The translations under genes and the position numbers were made by a program. From Sphingomonas sp. IC081 (GTDB lineage Bacteria > Pseudomonadota > Alphaproteobacteria > Sphingomonadales > Sphingomonadaceae): a stretch of DNA of 64,000 bases. This document shows, one piece after another, positions 10,365 through 19,000 of the stretch. Where the stretch lies: assembly GCF_006874585.1 (NCBI RefSeq), contig NZ_CP029761.1, forward strand, positions 61,001-125,000. Direction: 5' to 3'. The first letter of the stretch is position 1. The number at the start of each line of letters is the position of its first letter. The notes under the pieces were generated by a model, which was given only the letters and a program-made list of their open reading frames with translations, had not been told where the DNA came from and made no database searches.

Positions 10365-10868
10365 ATGCAAATTCGTGTCGCCACCGAGGCCGATCTTCCC
10401 GCGCTGCATCCGGTGATCGAGCGTGCCTATCGCGGCGACAGCGCGCGGGCGGGGTGGACGTTCGAGGCGGACCTGCTGAGCGATGACCGCACCGATCTCG
10501 GCGAATTGACGGCCATCGTGTGCAGTGCGTCCGATCGCCTGTTGGTGGCGATTTCCGAGGACGGTGTGCCGATCGGCTGCGTGCAGGTGACCTCCAAGGG
10601 GGCGGGACTGGCCTACCTGGGCCTGCTCTGCATCGATCCGGTACTACAGGCGGGTGGTCTCGGCCGCCAGTTGATCGCGGCCGCCGAGGACCTTGCGCGA
10701 GACGTGTTCGGCGCGCACGCCATGGAAATGACGGTGATCGACCAGCGCGTTGAACTGATCGCCTATTACGAGCGGCGTGGTTATGGGCGGACGGGCGAGA
10801 CGCGCCCCTTCCCGGTCCTGGTTGATCCGCCGCTGGCGATGGTCGTGCTGGAAAAGGCGTTGGCTTGA
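10365..10868 (+). CDS. GNAT-family N-acetyltransferase
   Basis: 167-residue GCN5-related acyltransferase. Motif A is visible as CIDPVLQAGGLGRQLIAAAEDLA, a variant of the acetyl-CoA pyrophosphate-binding Q-x-x-G-x-G/A loop. The C-terminus has the common YERRGYGRTGETRPFPV segment. GGAGAG upstream of the ATG at 10365 supports the start. The substrate cannot be inferred. It is divergent from the DUF4019 gene and convergent with infC. Confidence 0.85.
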   Translation: MQIRVATEADLPALHPVIERAYRGDSARAGWTFEADLLSDDRTDLGELTAIVCSASDRLLVAISEDGVPIGCVQVTSKGAGLAYLGLLCIDPVLQAGGLGRQLIAAAEDLARDVFGAHAMEMTVIDQRVELIAYYERRGYGRTGETRPFPVLVDPPLAMVVLEKALA

Positions 10869-10933
10869 AAATTCGCCTTAGCCGGTTTTTGCAGCGCCGT
10901 CCCGCTGGCCCGCAAGAACTGGCCGCGAACGAC

Positions 10934-10961
10934 AAAGGGCGCGCCTTGCGGCGCGCCCTTT
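10934..10961. terminator. Bidirectional terminator between GNAT gene and infC
   Basis: A perfect 12-bp stem (10934-10945 with 10950-10961, loop TTGC), with AAA at the 5' end and TTT at the 3' end. It is suited to stop transcription from both sides. Confidence 0.85.
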
Positions 10962-10994
10962 GCGTTAGGCCCGATTCGATGTGCCTTGCTCGCC

Positions 10995-11537
10995 TTACTT
11001 GGGCGAGAGCACCATCAGCATCTGGCGGCCTTCCATGCGCGGATAGGCTTCGATCTTGGCGATGTCAGCGACGTCTTCCTGCACGCGGCGCAGCAGGTTC
11101 ATGCCCAGCTGCTGGTGCGAGAGTTCACGACCGCGGAAGCGCAGGGTGACCTTCACCTTGTCGCCATCACCGATGAAGCGGACCACGTTACGCATCTTGG
11201 TCTCGTAGTCATGGTCATCGATGTTCGGACGCATCTTGATCTCCTTGATCTCCTGCGTCTTCTGGGTCTTGCGCGCGGCATTGGCCTTTTTCTGGGCCTC
11301 ATACCGGTACTTGCCGACATCGAGGAACTTGCACACCGGCGGATCGGCGTTCGGCGAGACTTCAACCAGGTCGAGACCGACATCGGCCGCCTGTTCGATG
11401 GCCGCACGCGTGTACATGACACCCAGGTTCTCGCCATCCTGGTCGATAACCCGGACCTTGTCCGACTGGATCATGTTATTGTAGCGCGGTCCACTCTTGA
11501 CCGGTGGCGTCATCATGCGCCGGGGTGGGGGTGCTAT
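10995..11537 (-). CDS. infC: Translation initiation factor IF-3, apparent ATA start
   Basis: IF-3 binds the 30S subunit, prevents premature 50S joining and proofreads start codons. Both domains are present: SGPRYNNMIQSDKVRVID and NADPPVCKFLDVGKY (N domain), and EIKMRPNIDDHDYETKM with GRELSHQQLGM (C domain). Downstream ATGs (11516, 11513) lack a ribosome-binding site. An AGGAGA at 11549-11544 is 6 bases upstream of an in-frame ATA at 11537, preceded by an in-frame TGA. The ATA start adds seven residues (initiator, then APPPRR) and gives 180 residues. Rare start codons in infC are known from E. coli (AUU), where they allow autoregulation. rpmI and rplT are not downstream. Confidence 0.93.
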   Translation of the reverse strand: MAPPPRRMMTPPVKSGPRYNNMIQSDKVRVIDQDGENLGVMYTRAAIEQAADVGLDLVEVSPNADPPVCKFLDVGKYRYEAQKKANAARKTQKTQEIKEIKMRPNIDDHDYETKMRNVVRFIGDGDKVKVTLRFRGRELSHQQLGMNLLRRVQEDVADIAKIEAYPRMEGRQMLMVLSPK

Positions 11538-11543
11538 ATGCGT

Positions 11544-11549
11544 TCTCCT
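11544..11549 (-). promoter_or_regulatory. Shine-Dalgarno that points to the ATA start of infC
   Basis: AGGAGA read on the minus strand, 6 bases before ATA at 11537. It is 27 bases from the first ATG at 11516, too far to serve that codon. Confidence 0.75.
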
Positions 11550-11584
11550 GAATCGCTTCTGTCAAATGGCTGCAAGTTCGGGCG

Positions 11585-11613
11585 TCATTAATGCGAATCG
11601 CCTCGACACGCAA
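11585..11613 (-). promoter_or_regulatory. Possible promoter of infC
   Basis: On the minus strand TTGCGT (11613-11608), a 17-base spacer, then TAATGA (11590-11585), giving a leader of about 40 bases. The -10 is weak. Confidence 0.3.
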
Positions 11614-11680
11614 AGGCCGATTTCAAGGAAATCTACAGGACGCCCCGACCGTATGAAACGGTCATGACGCATATAGGTGC

Positions 11681-12385
11681 TCAGGCGGCCGCTCGCCAGA
11701 GGGGATAGCGCAGAAGTTGGTCCTTCGCGGCGACCAGGGCGTCGATCTCGTTGGCGGGCTGGAGCGCCTCGACGATGACGGGATCGGCGGCGTCCATCCC
11801 GCCGGTAAGCGCGCCGAAAGCAGGCAAAATCAGCCGATTGCCTCCATGGACCACGCAGGGGCGAGCGATCCGGCGGCCTCGTGCATGGACGATCAGGCGG
11901 GGGTGATAGTGCCCGGAAAGTTCCGCTCCGGTGCAGCCCGGCTTCGCCTCATGGCGCAGGGTGATGCCCGAGACCGCGATTTCCTCCACCAGGGTGCCAC
12001 CCGCCTCGTGGCCGAGATGGGGATCGTGATTTCCGGTGATCCACACCCAGTCGAGCACGCGGGTAAGCGCGCAGAGCATGCCCGCGGTATGCGGATCAAG
12101 CCGCTGTGTCCCGGCGCTGTCGTGAAAATTGTCTCCCAGAGCGAAGACTCGCCGTGCGCCGGTCTGCCGCACCGCGTGGGCGAGGCGCTCCAATGTCTCG
12201 CGGCTGTCGTAGGGGGGCAGCATCTGCCCGGTCTGCGCGAAGAAGCTGGCCTTTTCGAGATGCAGGTCCGCCACCAGCAGCGCCTGCTCGCGCGGCCAGT
12301 AGAGCGCGCTCCCGCGGGTCGCCGGGGCCGAGGCGGGCGGCGGCACCAGAAAGATCTCCTGTGCGCAGAACGAAAAGGGAACCAT
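11681..12385 (-). CDS. pdeM: Ligase-associated metallophosphoesterase PdeM
   Basis: 234-residue calcineurin-like phosphoesterase of the PdeM family, named for its genomic linkage to DNA ligase and the Lhr-like helicase in DNA-damage loci. Metal-binding motifs are VADLHLEKASFF (DxH), ALGDNFHDS (GDxxHD-type), ITGNHDPH (GNHD) and ELSGHYHPR (GHxH). The start at 12385 (MVPFSFCAQEIFL) was chosen; the longer ORF to 12466 would overlap hemF. No ligase, helicase or exonuclease partner lies nearby, so this copy is an orphan within the window. Confidence 0.85.
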   Translation of the reverse strand: MVPFSFCAQEIFLVPPPASAPATRGSALYWPREQALLVADLHLEKASFFAQTGQMLPPYDSRETLERLAHAVRQTGARRVFALGDNFHDSAGTQRLDPHTAGMLCALTRVLDWVWITGNHDPHLGHEAGGTLVEEIAVSGITLRHEAKPGCTGAELSGHYHPRLIVHARGRRIARPCVVHGGNRLILPAFGALTGGMDAADPVIVEALQPANEIDALVAAKDQLLRYPLWRAAA

Positions 12386-12443
12386 GGCTTTCCCTTGCCG
12401 TGACCGGCGCGATTTGGCAAGCGCGGCCGCAAGGGGAAAACGA

Positions 12444-13310
12444 ATGACCGACTGGACTGCCCACACCGACCGCGCCCGTCACTGGTTCGAGACGTTGCGC
12501 AGCCGCATCTGCGCCGAGTTCGAGGCGATCGAGCGCGAGGCAGGCTCCTCCGCTTCCTTCGAGTATACCCCGTGGAAGCGGGCGGCGGTTGAAGGCGGCG
12601 AGGACGGCGAGACCGGAGGCGGCACCCGCGCGCTGATGAAGGGTGAGGTCTTCGAGAAGGTGGGCGTCAACGTTTCCACCGTTGTCGGCGCGCTTTCGAA
12701 GGATTTCGCCGGCACGATCAATGGCGCCTCGGCCGAACAGAACGCCTTTTCCGCCACCGGCATCAGCCTCGTCGCACACATGCGCAACCCGCACGTGCCG
12801 GCCGTGCACATGAACACCCGTTTCCTCACCACCACCAAGGCCTGGTTCGGCGGCGGTGCCGATCTCAATCCGCCGCTGCCCTATGACGAGGATACCGCCG
12901 AGTTCCACGCCGAACTCAAGGCGGCCTGCGACGCCCACGGCGAGCGCTATTACGAGCGTTACAAGACCTGGGCGGACGAGTATTTCTACATTCCCCACCG
13001 CAAGGTTCATCGCGGTGTGGGCGGCATCTTCTACGATCACCTCGAATGCGCCGATGATGCCGCGTGGGAGGCCAATTTCGCCTTTACCCAGGCGGTGGGG
13101 GAGGCCTTCCTCGCGGTGTTCCCGCGCCTCGTGCGCCGTCGGATGGGGCTGGATTTCACGCCCGCCGACAAGGCCCGGCAGCTCGAATGGCGTGGGCGCT
13201 ACGCCGAGTTCAATCTTGTCTACGACCGGGGCACGCTGTTCGGCCTCAAGACCGGCGGCAACATCGACGCCATCCTGATGAGCCTGCCGCCCGAGGCGAC
13301 CTGGAGCTAA
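12444..13310 (+). CDS. hemF: Oxygen-dependent coproporphyrinogen III oxidase
   Basis: 288-residue aerobic enzyme of heme synthesis; it decarboxylates two propionates to give protoporphyrinogen IX. Conserved features include the GTINGASAEQNAFSATGISL region, VHMNTRFLTTTKAWFGGGADLNPPLPYDEDT (split here for brevity) and the C-terminal EFNLVYDRGTLFGLKTGGN. The start at 12444 is preceded by AAGGGG, and a longer in-frame start at 12384 overlaps pdeM. It is divergent from pdeM with only 58 bases between starts. Confidence 0.95.
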   Translation: MTDWTAHTDRARHWFETLRSRICAEFEAIEREAGSSASFEYTPWKRAAVEGGEDGETGGGTRALMKGEVFEKVGVNVSTVVGALSKDFAGTINGASAEQNAFSATGISLVAHMRNPHVPAVHMNTRFLTTTKAWFGGGADLNPPLPYDEDTAEFHAELKAACDAHGERYYERYKTWADEYFYIPHRKVHRGVGGIFYDHLECADDAAWEANFAFTQAVGEAFLAVFPRLVRRRMGLDFTPADKARQLEWRGRYAEFNLVYDRGTLFGLKTGGNIDAILMSLPPEATWS

Positions 13311-13422
13311 GTCGAAGGCAGTCCCCGCTTTTCTGGAATGGGGCGTGTCGTTTTCGTCGATGGACAGGCACCAGGGCATTCGCGGATAGAGGAACGGGGT
13401 TTCCTTCAGGTGCGAGTATCCG

Positions 13423-14556
13423 ATGCTGCTTTCCCGACGGTCGTTCACGCAGGCCGCGCTTCTTGTGCCTGCGCTTCCTGCTCTTGGCGGCGTGCGCGCA
13501 CTGGCGGCGCCTGCCGAGGGCACGGCGGGCGACATGGCCCGCTTCATCGCGGCCATGCCCAAGGCGGAATACCACGTCCATCTCGAAGGCACGCTGGAAG
13601 CCGAGATGAAGTTCGCGCTCGCCCAGCGTAACGGGTTAAAGCTGCCTTTTGCCGATGTCGCGGCGATGAAGCGCAGCTACGTCTACCACGACCTGCCGAG
13701 CTTCCTGGCGATCTACTACGACGGCATGAACGTGCTGCTCAAGCAGCAGGACTTCTACGACCTGGCCTATGCCTATCTGGCCAAGGCCCATGCGCAGAAC
13801 GTGCTCTATGCCGAGATGTTCTTTGATCCCCAGCAGCATATCGACCGGGGCATCGCGGTCGAGGCGGTGATCGAGGGAATCACGCAGGCGCGTGTCGATG
13901 CCCAGGCGAAACTGGGTATCGAATCGCAGTTGATCCTCTGCTTCATGCGGGATCTTACGGCCGACAATGCCATGAAGGCGCTCGATGCCGCGCTGCCCTA
14001 CAAGGACAGACTGGTCGGTGTCGGTCTCGATTCCGACGAGAAGGACAATCCGCCCGGCAAGTTTGCCGCCCACTTCGCCAAGGCACGCGCGGCCGGCCTG
14101 CACGTGACGGCGCACTGCGACGTCAACCAGAAGGATACGCTCGGCCATATTCGCGAGGCGCTGCTCGACATCGGGGTCGAGCGGATCGATCACGGCGGCA
14201 ATATCCTGCAATCGCCGGAACTGATGGCTATCGCGCGCGAACGGGGCATCGCCTTCACCGTCTGCCCGACCTTCTCGGGGCAGATCCTCGTGAACGGCAA
14301 GCCGGTCGACGTCGTGCGCGGCATGCTCGACAATGGGCTCAAGGTCACGCTCAACTCGGACGATCCGGCCTATATGGGCAGCGAGTACATCAACGAGGTC
14401 ATGGTGAAGGCGCAGATCCGCAGCAGCCTGACCAAGGCCGAACTGCTGCGGATCGAGCGTAACGCCTTCGATGCAGCCTGGATCTCCCCCGAGCGCAAGG
14501 CCGCGTTCCAGGCCCGGCTCGATGCCTTTGCCAAGGCGCAGGGCGTCAAGGTCTAA
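13423..14556 (+). CDS. Tat-exported adenosine/adenine deaminase-like amidohydrolase
   Basis: 377 residues. The N-terminus has a twin-arginine signal (LSRRSFTQAALLVPALPAL, then VRALAAPA), so the enzyme is probably periplasmic. The metal-binding HVHLEG (His51, His53), the IDHGGN segment and SDDPAYMGS (Asp313, Asp314) place it in the adenosine deaminase family. The usual HAGE motif, whose Glu protonates the purine, reads HCDV here (231-234), so the catalytic Glu position is Val with Asp next to it. This suggests another substrate or an altered proton relay. Exact substrate unknown. Confidence 0.82.
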   Translation: MLLSRRSFTQAALLVPALPALGGVRALAAPAEGTAGDMARFIAAMPKAEYHVHLEGTLEAEMKFALAQRNGLKLPFADVAAMKRSYVYHDLPSFLAIYYDGMNVLLKQQDFYDLAYAYLAKAHAQNVLYAEMFFDPQQHIDRGIAVEAVIEGITQARVDAQAKLGIESQLILCFMRDLTADNAMKALDAALPYKDRLVGVGLDSDEKDNPPGKFAAHFAKARAAGLHVTAHCDVNQKDTLGHIREALLDIGVERIDHGGNILQSPELMAIARERGIAFTVCPTFSGQILVNGKPVDVVRGMLDNGLKVTLNSDDPAYMGSEYINEVMVKAQIRSSLTKAELLRIERNAFDAAWISPERKAAFQARLDAFAKAQGVKV

Positions 14557-14567
14557 GGGGGGGGGGG
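14557..14567 (+). repeat. Run of 11 guanines
   Basis: Homopolymer between the deaminase stop codon and the end of the convergent VOC gene. It is outside coding sequence, and its length may vary or be mis-sequenced. Confidence 0.9.
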
Positions 14568-14576
14568 CATGCGGAC

Positions 14577-14963
14577 TTACGCGTAGCTGACGAGTTCGAA
14601 CTCGATGCCGTCCCAGTCGAAGAAATAGAAGCGGCGGCCCGGCTCATAGTAGGCATGGTTGAACGGCACCAGGCCTGCCGCGATCACCCGGCGTTCGGCT
14701 TCGTCGAGGTCGTCCACCACCAGGCCGACGTGGTTGAGCGGGGCGCCCTTGCCGAAGCGCCTTGTGCCGTCCTTCGCCTGCGTCTTGCGGTCGGTGTAGA
14801 CCGCGATGTAGCTGAAGTCCCCGCCGACATGGATCGTCTCGCCGCCGTTGATGGCGGGCCCCCGCCAGCGTTCGTGCCAGCCGAGCAGGTCCTGCAGCAG
14901 CGCGGACGAACGGTCGATGTCGCTGACGGTGATGTTGGCATGTTCGAGGCGGCCCTGGGCCAT
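14577..14963 (-). CDS. VOC (glyoxalase/dioxygenase fold) family protein
   Basis: 128-residue vicinal-oxygen-chelate protein: one full pair of beta-alpha-beta-beta-beta modules. Likely metal ligands lie in LEHANITVSD (His), LNHVGLVVDD (His) and the C-terminal WDGIEFELVSY (Glu). AGGAGA stands 7 bases before the ATG. It is divergently transcribed from soxR across a consensus SoxR box placed in its own promoter spacer, so it is probably induced by redox-active compounds. It may act on a quinone, an aldehyde adduct or an antibiotic-like molecule; substrate unknown. Confidence 0.87.
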   Translation of the reverse strand: MAQGRLEHANITVSDIDRSSALLQDLLGWHERWRGPAINGGETIHVGGDFSYIAVYTDRKTQAKDGTRRFGKGAPLNHVGLVVDDLDEAERRVIAAGLVPFNHAYYEPGRRFYFFDWDGIEFELVSYA

Positions 14964-15009
14964 CGGAATGTCTCCTGCATTTTCCGCCGGTCGAATCGCC
15001 GGCCTCGCC

Positions 15010-15040
15010 TTGATGCAATCTCAAGTTAACTTGAGGTCAA
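15010..15040 (-). promoter_or_regulatory. SoxR-controlled promoter of the VOC gene
   Basis: Read on the minus strand: TTGACC (15040-15035), a 19-base spacer, then CATCAA (15015-15010). The over-long 19-base spacer with a centred SoxR box is the hallmark of SoxR/MerR-activated promoters such as soxS. The -10 match is weak, as expected for an activator-dependent promoter. Confidence 0.65.
15020..15035. promoter_or_regulatory. SoxR box (CTCAAGTTAACTTGAG)
   Basis: A perfect 16-base palindrome, identical to the core of the E. coli soxS operator. It lies between soxR and the divergent VOC gene, 31 bases before the soxR ATG. Confidence 0.9.
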
Positions 15041-15065
15041 ACGAAAAAGGCGGCACAAGTCGCCG

Positions 15066-15506
15066 ATGGTCGAGGATCGCTTCATCTCCATCGGGTATCT
15101 CGCCCGCCGCACCGGTGTCGCGGTTTCCGCCATCCGCTTCTACGAGGAGAAGGGGCTGCTCACTTCGCTGCGGTCGAGCGGCAACCAGCGGCGTTTCCTG
15201 CGCTCCGACATTCGCCGGGTCAGCTTTGTACTGATCGCGCAAAAATTGGGCCTCGGCCTTGCCGAGATCGAGCGCGAACTCTCCAGTTTGCCGCAAGGAC
15301 GCACGCCGACGATGGAGGACTGGGAACGCATCAGCCTCTCCATGCGCGAGGCGATCGATGCCAGGATCGCGCTGCTGGAACTGACCCGCCGCAAGCTGGA
15401 TGAATGCATCGGCTGTGGCTGCCTCAGCCTTGCCAAATGCCGCCTCTACAACCGCGATGACGAAGCGGCAGCATTGGGGCCAGGGCCTCGCTTCGTGCTG
15501 AAGTGA
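15066..15506 (+). CDS. soxR: Redox-sensing transcriptional activator SoxR
   Basis: 146-residue MerR-family activator. The N-terminal winged HTH reads ISIGYLARRTGVAVSAIRFY, followed by a dimerisation helix. The C-terminal [2Fe-2S] motif is Cys114-x2-Cys117-x-Cys119-x5-Cys125 (CIGCGCLSLAKC), exactly the SoxR pattern. Oxidation of the cluster by redox-cycling drugs activates it. The SoxR box in the shared upstream region suggests that it controls the VOC gene and possibly itself. No soxS is present, as usual outside enterics. Confidence 0.95.
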   Translation: MVEDRFISIGYLARRTGVAVSAIRFYEEKGLLTSLRSSGNQRRFLRSDIRRVSFVLIAQKLGLGLAEIERELSSLPQGRTPTMEDWERISLSMREAIDARIALLELTRRKLDECIGCGCLSLAKCRLYNRDDEAAALGPGPRFVLK

Positions 15507-15507
15507 A

Positions 15508-16050
15508 TCAGCCGCGTTCGGCGGTCCGGCGGATGGCGCCAAGGATACGCCGCCGGATCAGCCCGCTGACCGGACGGATGAGCAGCCAGTAGGGCCGGAA
15601 ACGCCGGAAGGATTCGCGATCGGGGCACAAGACGCGGGTCTGCGTCGTGAGACGGCAACCATCAGGCGTCTGCTGGACATCGAAGCCGAGCGCGAGTTTG
15701 GCGACGCCGCGCTTGTCGAAGGCCTTGAACGCGTGGCCGTCCGCCACCGGGCAAAGACCGTAATCGGCCTGCCAGAACCGACCGACAAGGCCATAGACCA
15801 ACCCGTCCGGCGTGCGCTCCAGCAGGGTGAAGTTTGCCATGCCGAAGGGTTCCGGGCGCCGTTTTCCGGTGAGCCGGGCGGGCAGTTCGCGCAGGGCGAT
15901 CATGCTGCGGAAGAACGGATCGTTTTCCGGGCGATAGGCAGCAACAGCCTCGAGGATGGTTCCGGTTGCGGCTTTTACCTTGGCCGAATGCGTCTCGGAA
16001 AACTGGAACTGCGGCAGGTAGCCGTCGATCAGGGGAATCGGCAGGGACAT
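15508..16050 (-). CDS. Conserved protein of unknown function
   Basis: 180 residues, cytoplasmic, no membrane helix or signal peptide. The sequence suggests a helix-grip or lipocalin-like fold rather than a catalytic motif: FSETHSAKVKAATGTILEAV near the start, then strands FTLLERTPDGLVYGLVGRFW and LALGFDVQQTPDGCRLTTQT, ending in a basic helix (GLIRRRILGAIRRTAERG). It is loosely reminiscent of DUF2867-type proteins, but I cannot confirm that. The start at 16050 leaves 7 bases to the smc stop; an upstream start at 16092 would overlap smc. No function assigned. Confidence 0.72.
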   Translation of the reverse strand: MSLPIPLIDGYLPQFQFSETHSAKVKAATGTILEAVAAYRPENDPFFRSMIALRELPARLTGKRRPEPFGMANFTLLERTPDGLVYGLVGRFWQADYGLCPVADGHAFKAFDKRGVAKLALGFDVQQTPDGCRLTTQTRVLCPDRESFRRFRPYWLLIRPVSGLIRRRILGAIRRTAERG

Positions 16051-16057
16051 CTGACCG

Positions 16058-19000
16058 TCATTCCGCAGCGAGCAGTTGCTCTGCACCGACAAGGTCGACG
16101 CTGACGAGGCGCGAGACGCCCTTTTCGACCATCGTCACGCCGAACAGGCGGTGCATCCGGCTCATCGTCACCGCATTGTGGGTGACGACAAGATAGCGCG
16201 TGTCGGTTTCCTTGGTCATCGCTTCGAGGAGGTCGCAGAAGCGCTCGATATTGGCATCGTCCAGCGGCGCGTCGACTTCGTCGAGCACGCAGATCGGCGC
16301 CGGGTTGGTGAGGAACAGTCCAAAGATCAGCGCGACGGCAGTGAGCGCCTGCTCGCCGCCCGAAAGCAGCGTCAGCGACTGCAACCGCTTACCCGGCGGC
16401 TGGGCGAAGATCTCGAGGCCGGCTTCCAGCGGATCGTCCGAATCGACCAGCGCGAGGTGCGCCTGGCCGCCCTGGAACAGCCGCGTGAACAGGCGGCGGA
16501 AGTGGCCGTCGACCGCCTCGAAGGCGGCGCGCAGGCGCTCACGGCCTTCGCGATTGAGATTGCCGATCGAGCCGCGCAGCCGCGCGACCGCTTCGGCCAG
16601 ATCGGCTTTTTCGGTGGCGCTGACGCCAAGCCGTGCCTCGGCCTCGGCCAGTTCGTCGGCGGCAAGCAGGTTGACCGGGCCGATCCGCTCGCGCTCGGCG
16701 ACAAGGCGGTCCATGCCCGAACCTTCGTTGTCGGCATGGCCGACGTCGCCGGGCATGAAGCCGAAGCGTTCGGCCAGGACCGGCGGCGGGCACTGGAAAC
16801 GTTCGCCCGAAACCCGGGTGGTCTCGATACGGCGGGCATCCTCGTTCTCGGCGCGGGCAGCGGTTCCGGCGCGGTATTCGCGGGCCGAGGCGAGCGTTTC
16901 CTGCGCGGCGGCAAGCGCCGCATCAGCCTTGCGCGCGGTTTCTGCGAGGGTGCCGACGGCTGCGTCGGCCTTGGCCAGCTCCTCGGCCAGACGCTCCCGG
17001 ACCGCTTCGCCTTGTTCGATCTGCTCGAGCAGCGAGGCGGGCTTGGCAGCGATGACTGCACGCTCGTTCTCGATCTCCTCCAGCCGGCCGCCCATTTGCG
17101 CAAGGCGGTTGGCGGCATCCCCGGCGCGGGCCTGCCAGCCGCGAATGTCGCCGGCCTGGGAGGTCGTGCGTTCGCGGGCGACGGCCAGCCCCTGATCGTG
17201 CGCCGCAAGTGCCGCGGTCGCCGCCTGCAGTGCGGTCCGGGAGGTATCGTTCTGCTGCCTGGCTTCGTCGAGCGCGGCGCGGCCGGTTTCGGGATCGGGC
17301 AGGGCCGCGCGCTTCGCCTCGGCGGCGGCGACATCCTGCTCGGCCGCCTGGCGCTGCTCGGTGAGTTCCGCTTCGGCGCGGGCGAGCTCGGCACGGCGGG
17401 CGGTGTGACGCTGGCGGGCGTCCTCTGCCTGATCGACGCCGCGCAAGGTGGTGCGTTCCGCCGTGGCGGCATCGGCAATCGCCCGTTCGGCGGCGACCAC
17501 GGCGGTGGAGAGCGCAGCCAGCTGTTGCTGGACCTCGCCCTGGCGGGCCTCGGCAACGGAAACCGCTTCGCGCAAGGGCGGCAATTGCGCGTCGAGCTGG
17601 GCAAAGCGGTTTTCCGCTTCCAGCCGCGCCGCTTCGGCAGCGCCTTCGCCGCGCGCGATGAAACCGTCCCAGCGCCGCAGCACACCACCGCGCGTGACCA
17701 GCCATTCGCCGGGGGCGAGCGGGCGTGCATCGTCCTCATCGGTAACATGGACCAGCGCCAGGCGAGCGGCGAGTTCCGGTGGGCACCGGGTGACATGGGC
17801 GGCAAGGCTGTCCGGGACGGCAGCGGGCGCCTTGGCGCCGGTCCAGAACCGGCCGTCTGCCTTGGCGACCTCCCCCAAGGGGGCGCGGGCGTCGCGGCCC
17901 AGCACGGCGGCCAGCGCGCGTTCGTAACCGGGCGAAACTTTCACCGCGTCGATGGCGACGGGCAGGCCATGCGCCGCCTTGGCGCCTTTGGCGCGGGCTT
18001 CGCGGTCCTTCAGCAGCGCGGCATGTTCGCGCTCGATGCCGGTCAGATCGGCCCGGGCGGCGGCGAGCGTGGAGGCGGCGTTGTCGCGCTCGGCCTGAAG
18101 TTCGCCCTTGCGGGCCTGCTGTGCCTCCAGCCCGGTGCGGGCGGCGGCAAGCGCGGCACTGGCCGCTGCGGCACGCGCCTGCGCCTCGGCGAAGGCCGCA
18201 TCGAGATCTTCTGCCTGCGGCAGAGCCCCGACTTGCGCGGCAAGGCGCGTCATTTCGCCGGAGAGCCGGTCAAGCCGGGCGTGGGCCTGCGCGCGTTCGG
18301 CTTCGGCGATCCGCCACTCCGCCTCGACCCCGGCCTGCGCGGCGGTGGCCTGCGCCAGATCGAGCTCGGCCGCGCGCGAGGCGCGTTCGGCGCCTTCGAG
18401 GGCATTGGCCAGCCGCGGACGCGTCGCTTCGTCGAGTTCGAGCTGGCGGCGTCCTTCGGCCAGTTCCTTCTCCAGCCGGGTGAGCGCTTCGGCCGCGTCG
18501 CGGGTCAGCCTGTCGGCATCGCCGCGATCTTCCTCCAGCCTCTGTTTCTGGCGGTCAAGGTCCTTGAGACGCTGCTCGGCGGCTTCGAACTGGCTGGTCA
18601 GCGTCGCCATGCGGTGGCCTTGCGCGCTGGCATCGTCCCGCCGGTCGGCAAGTTCGTCCCGCGCGAGGATCAGCGCCTTGGCAGCTTCGGCCTGCTGCTT
18701 CTGCGCTTCGGCGGTGAGGTCCTGCGCGGCGTTGACCCGCAGTTCGGCAGCCTGCGCTTCCTTGCGCGCGGCTTCGGCAGCGGCTGCGGCATCGCGCCAG
18801 CGGGCGAACACCACGCGGGCTTCGGCGAGGCGGATCTGGTCGGTCAGCGCCTTGTAGCGCTCCGCCGCCTTGGCGTGACGGCGCAGGGCGAGGACCTGCT
18901 TGTCCAGCCCCGCCATGAGGTCTTCGAGGCGGGCGAGGTTGGCTTCGGTCGCGCGCAGCTTGGTTTCGGCGTCCTTGCGGCGGACGTGGAGGCCGGCGAT

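Noticed and set aside
11647..11663. Hairpin GACCGT/ACGGTC between infC and pdeM as a terminator
   Set aside because: Only a 6-bp stem without a T-run; insufficient to call.
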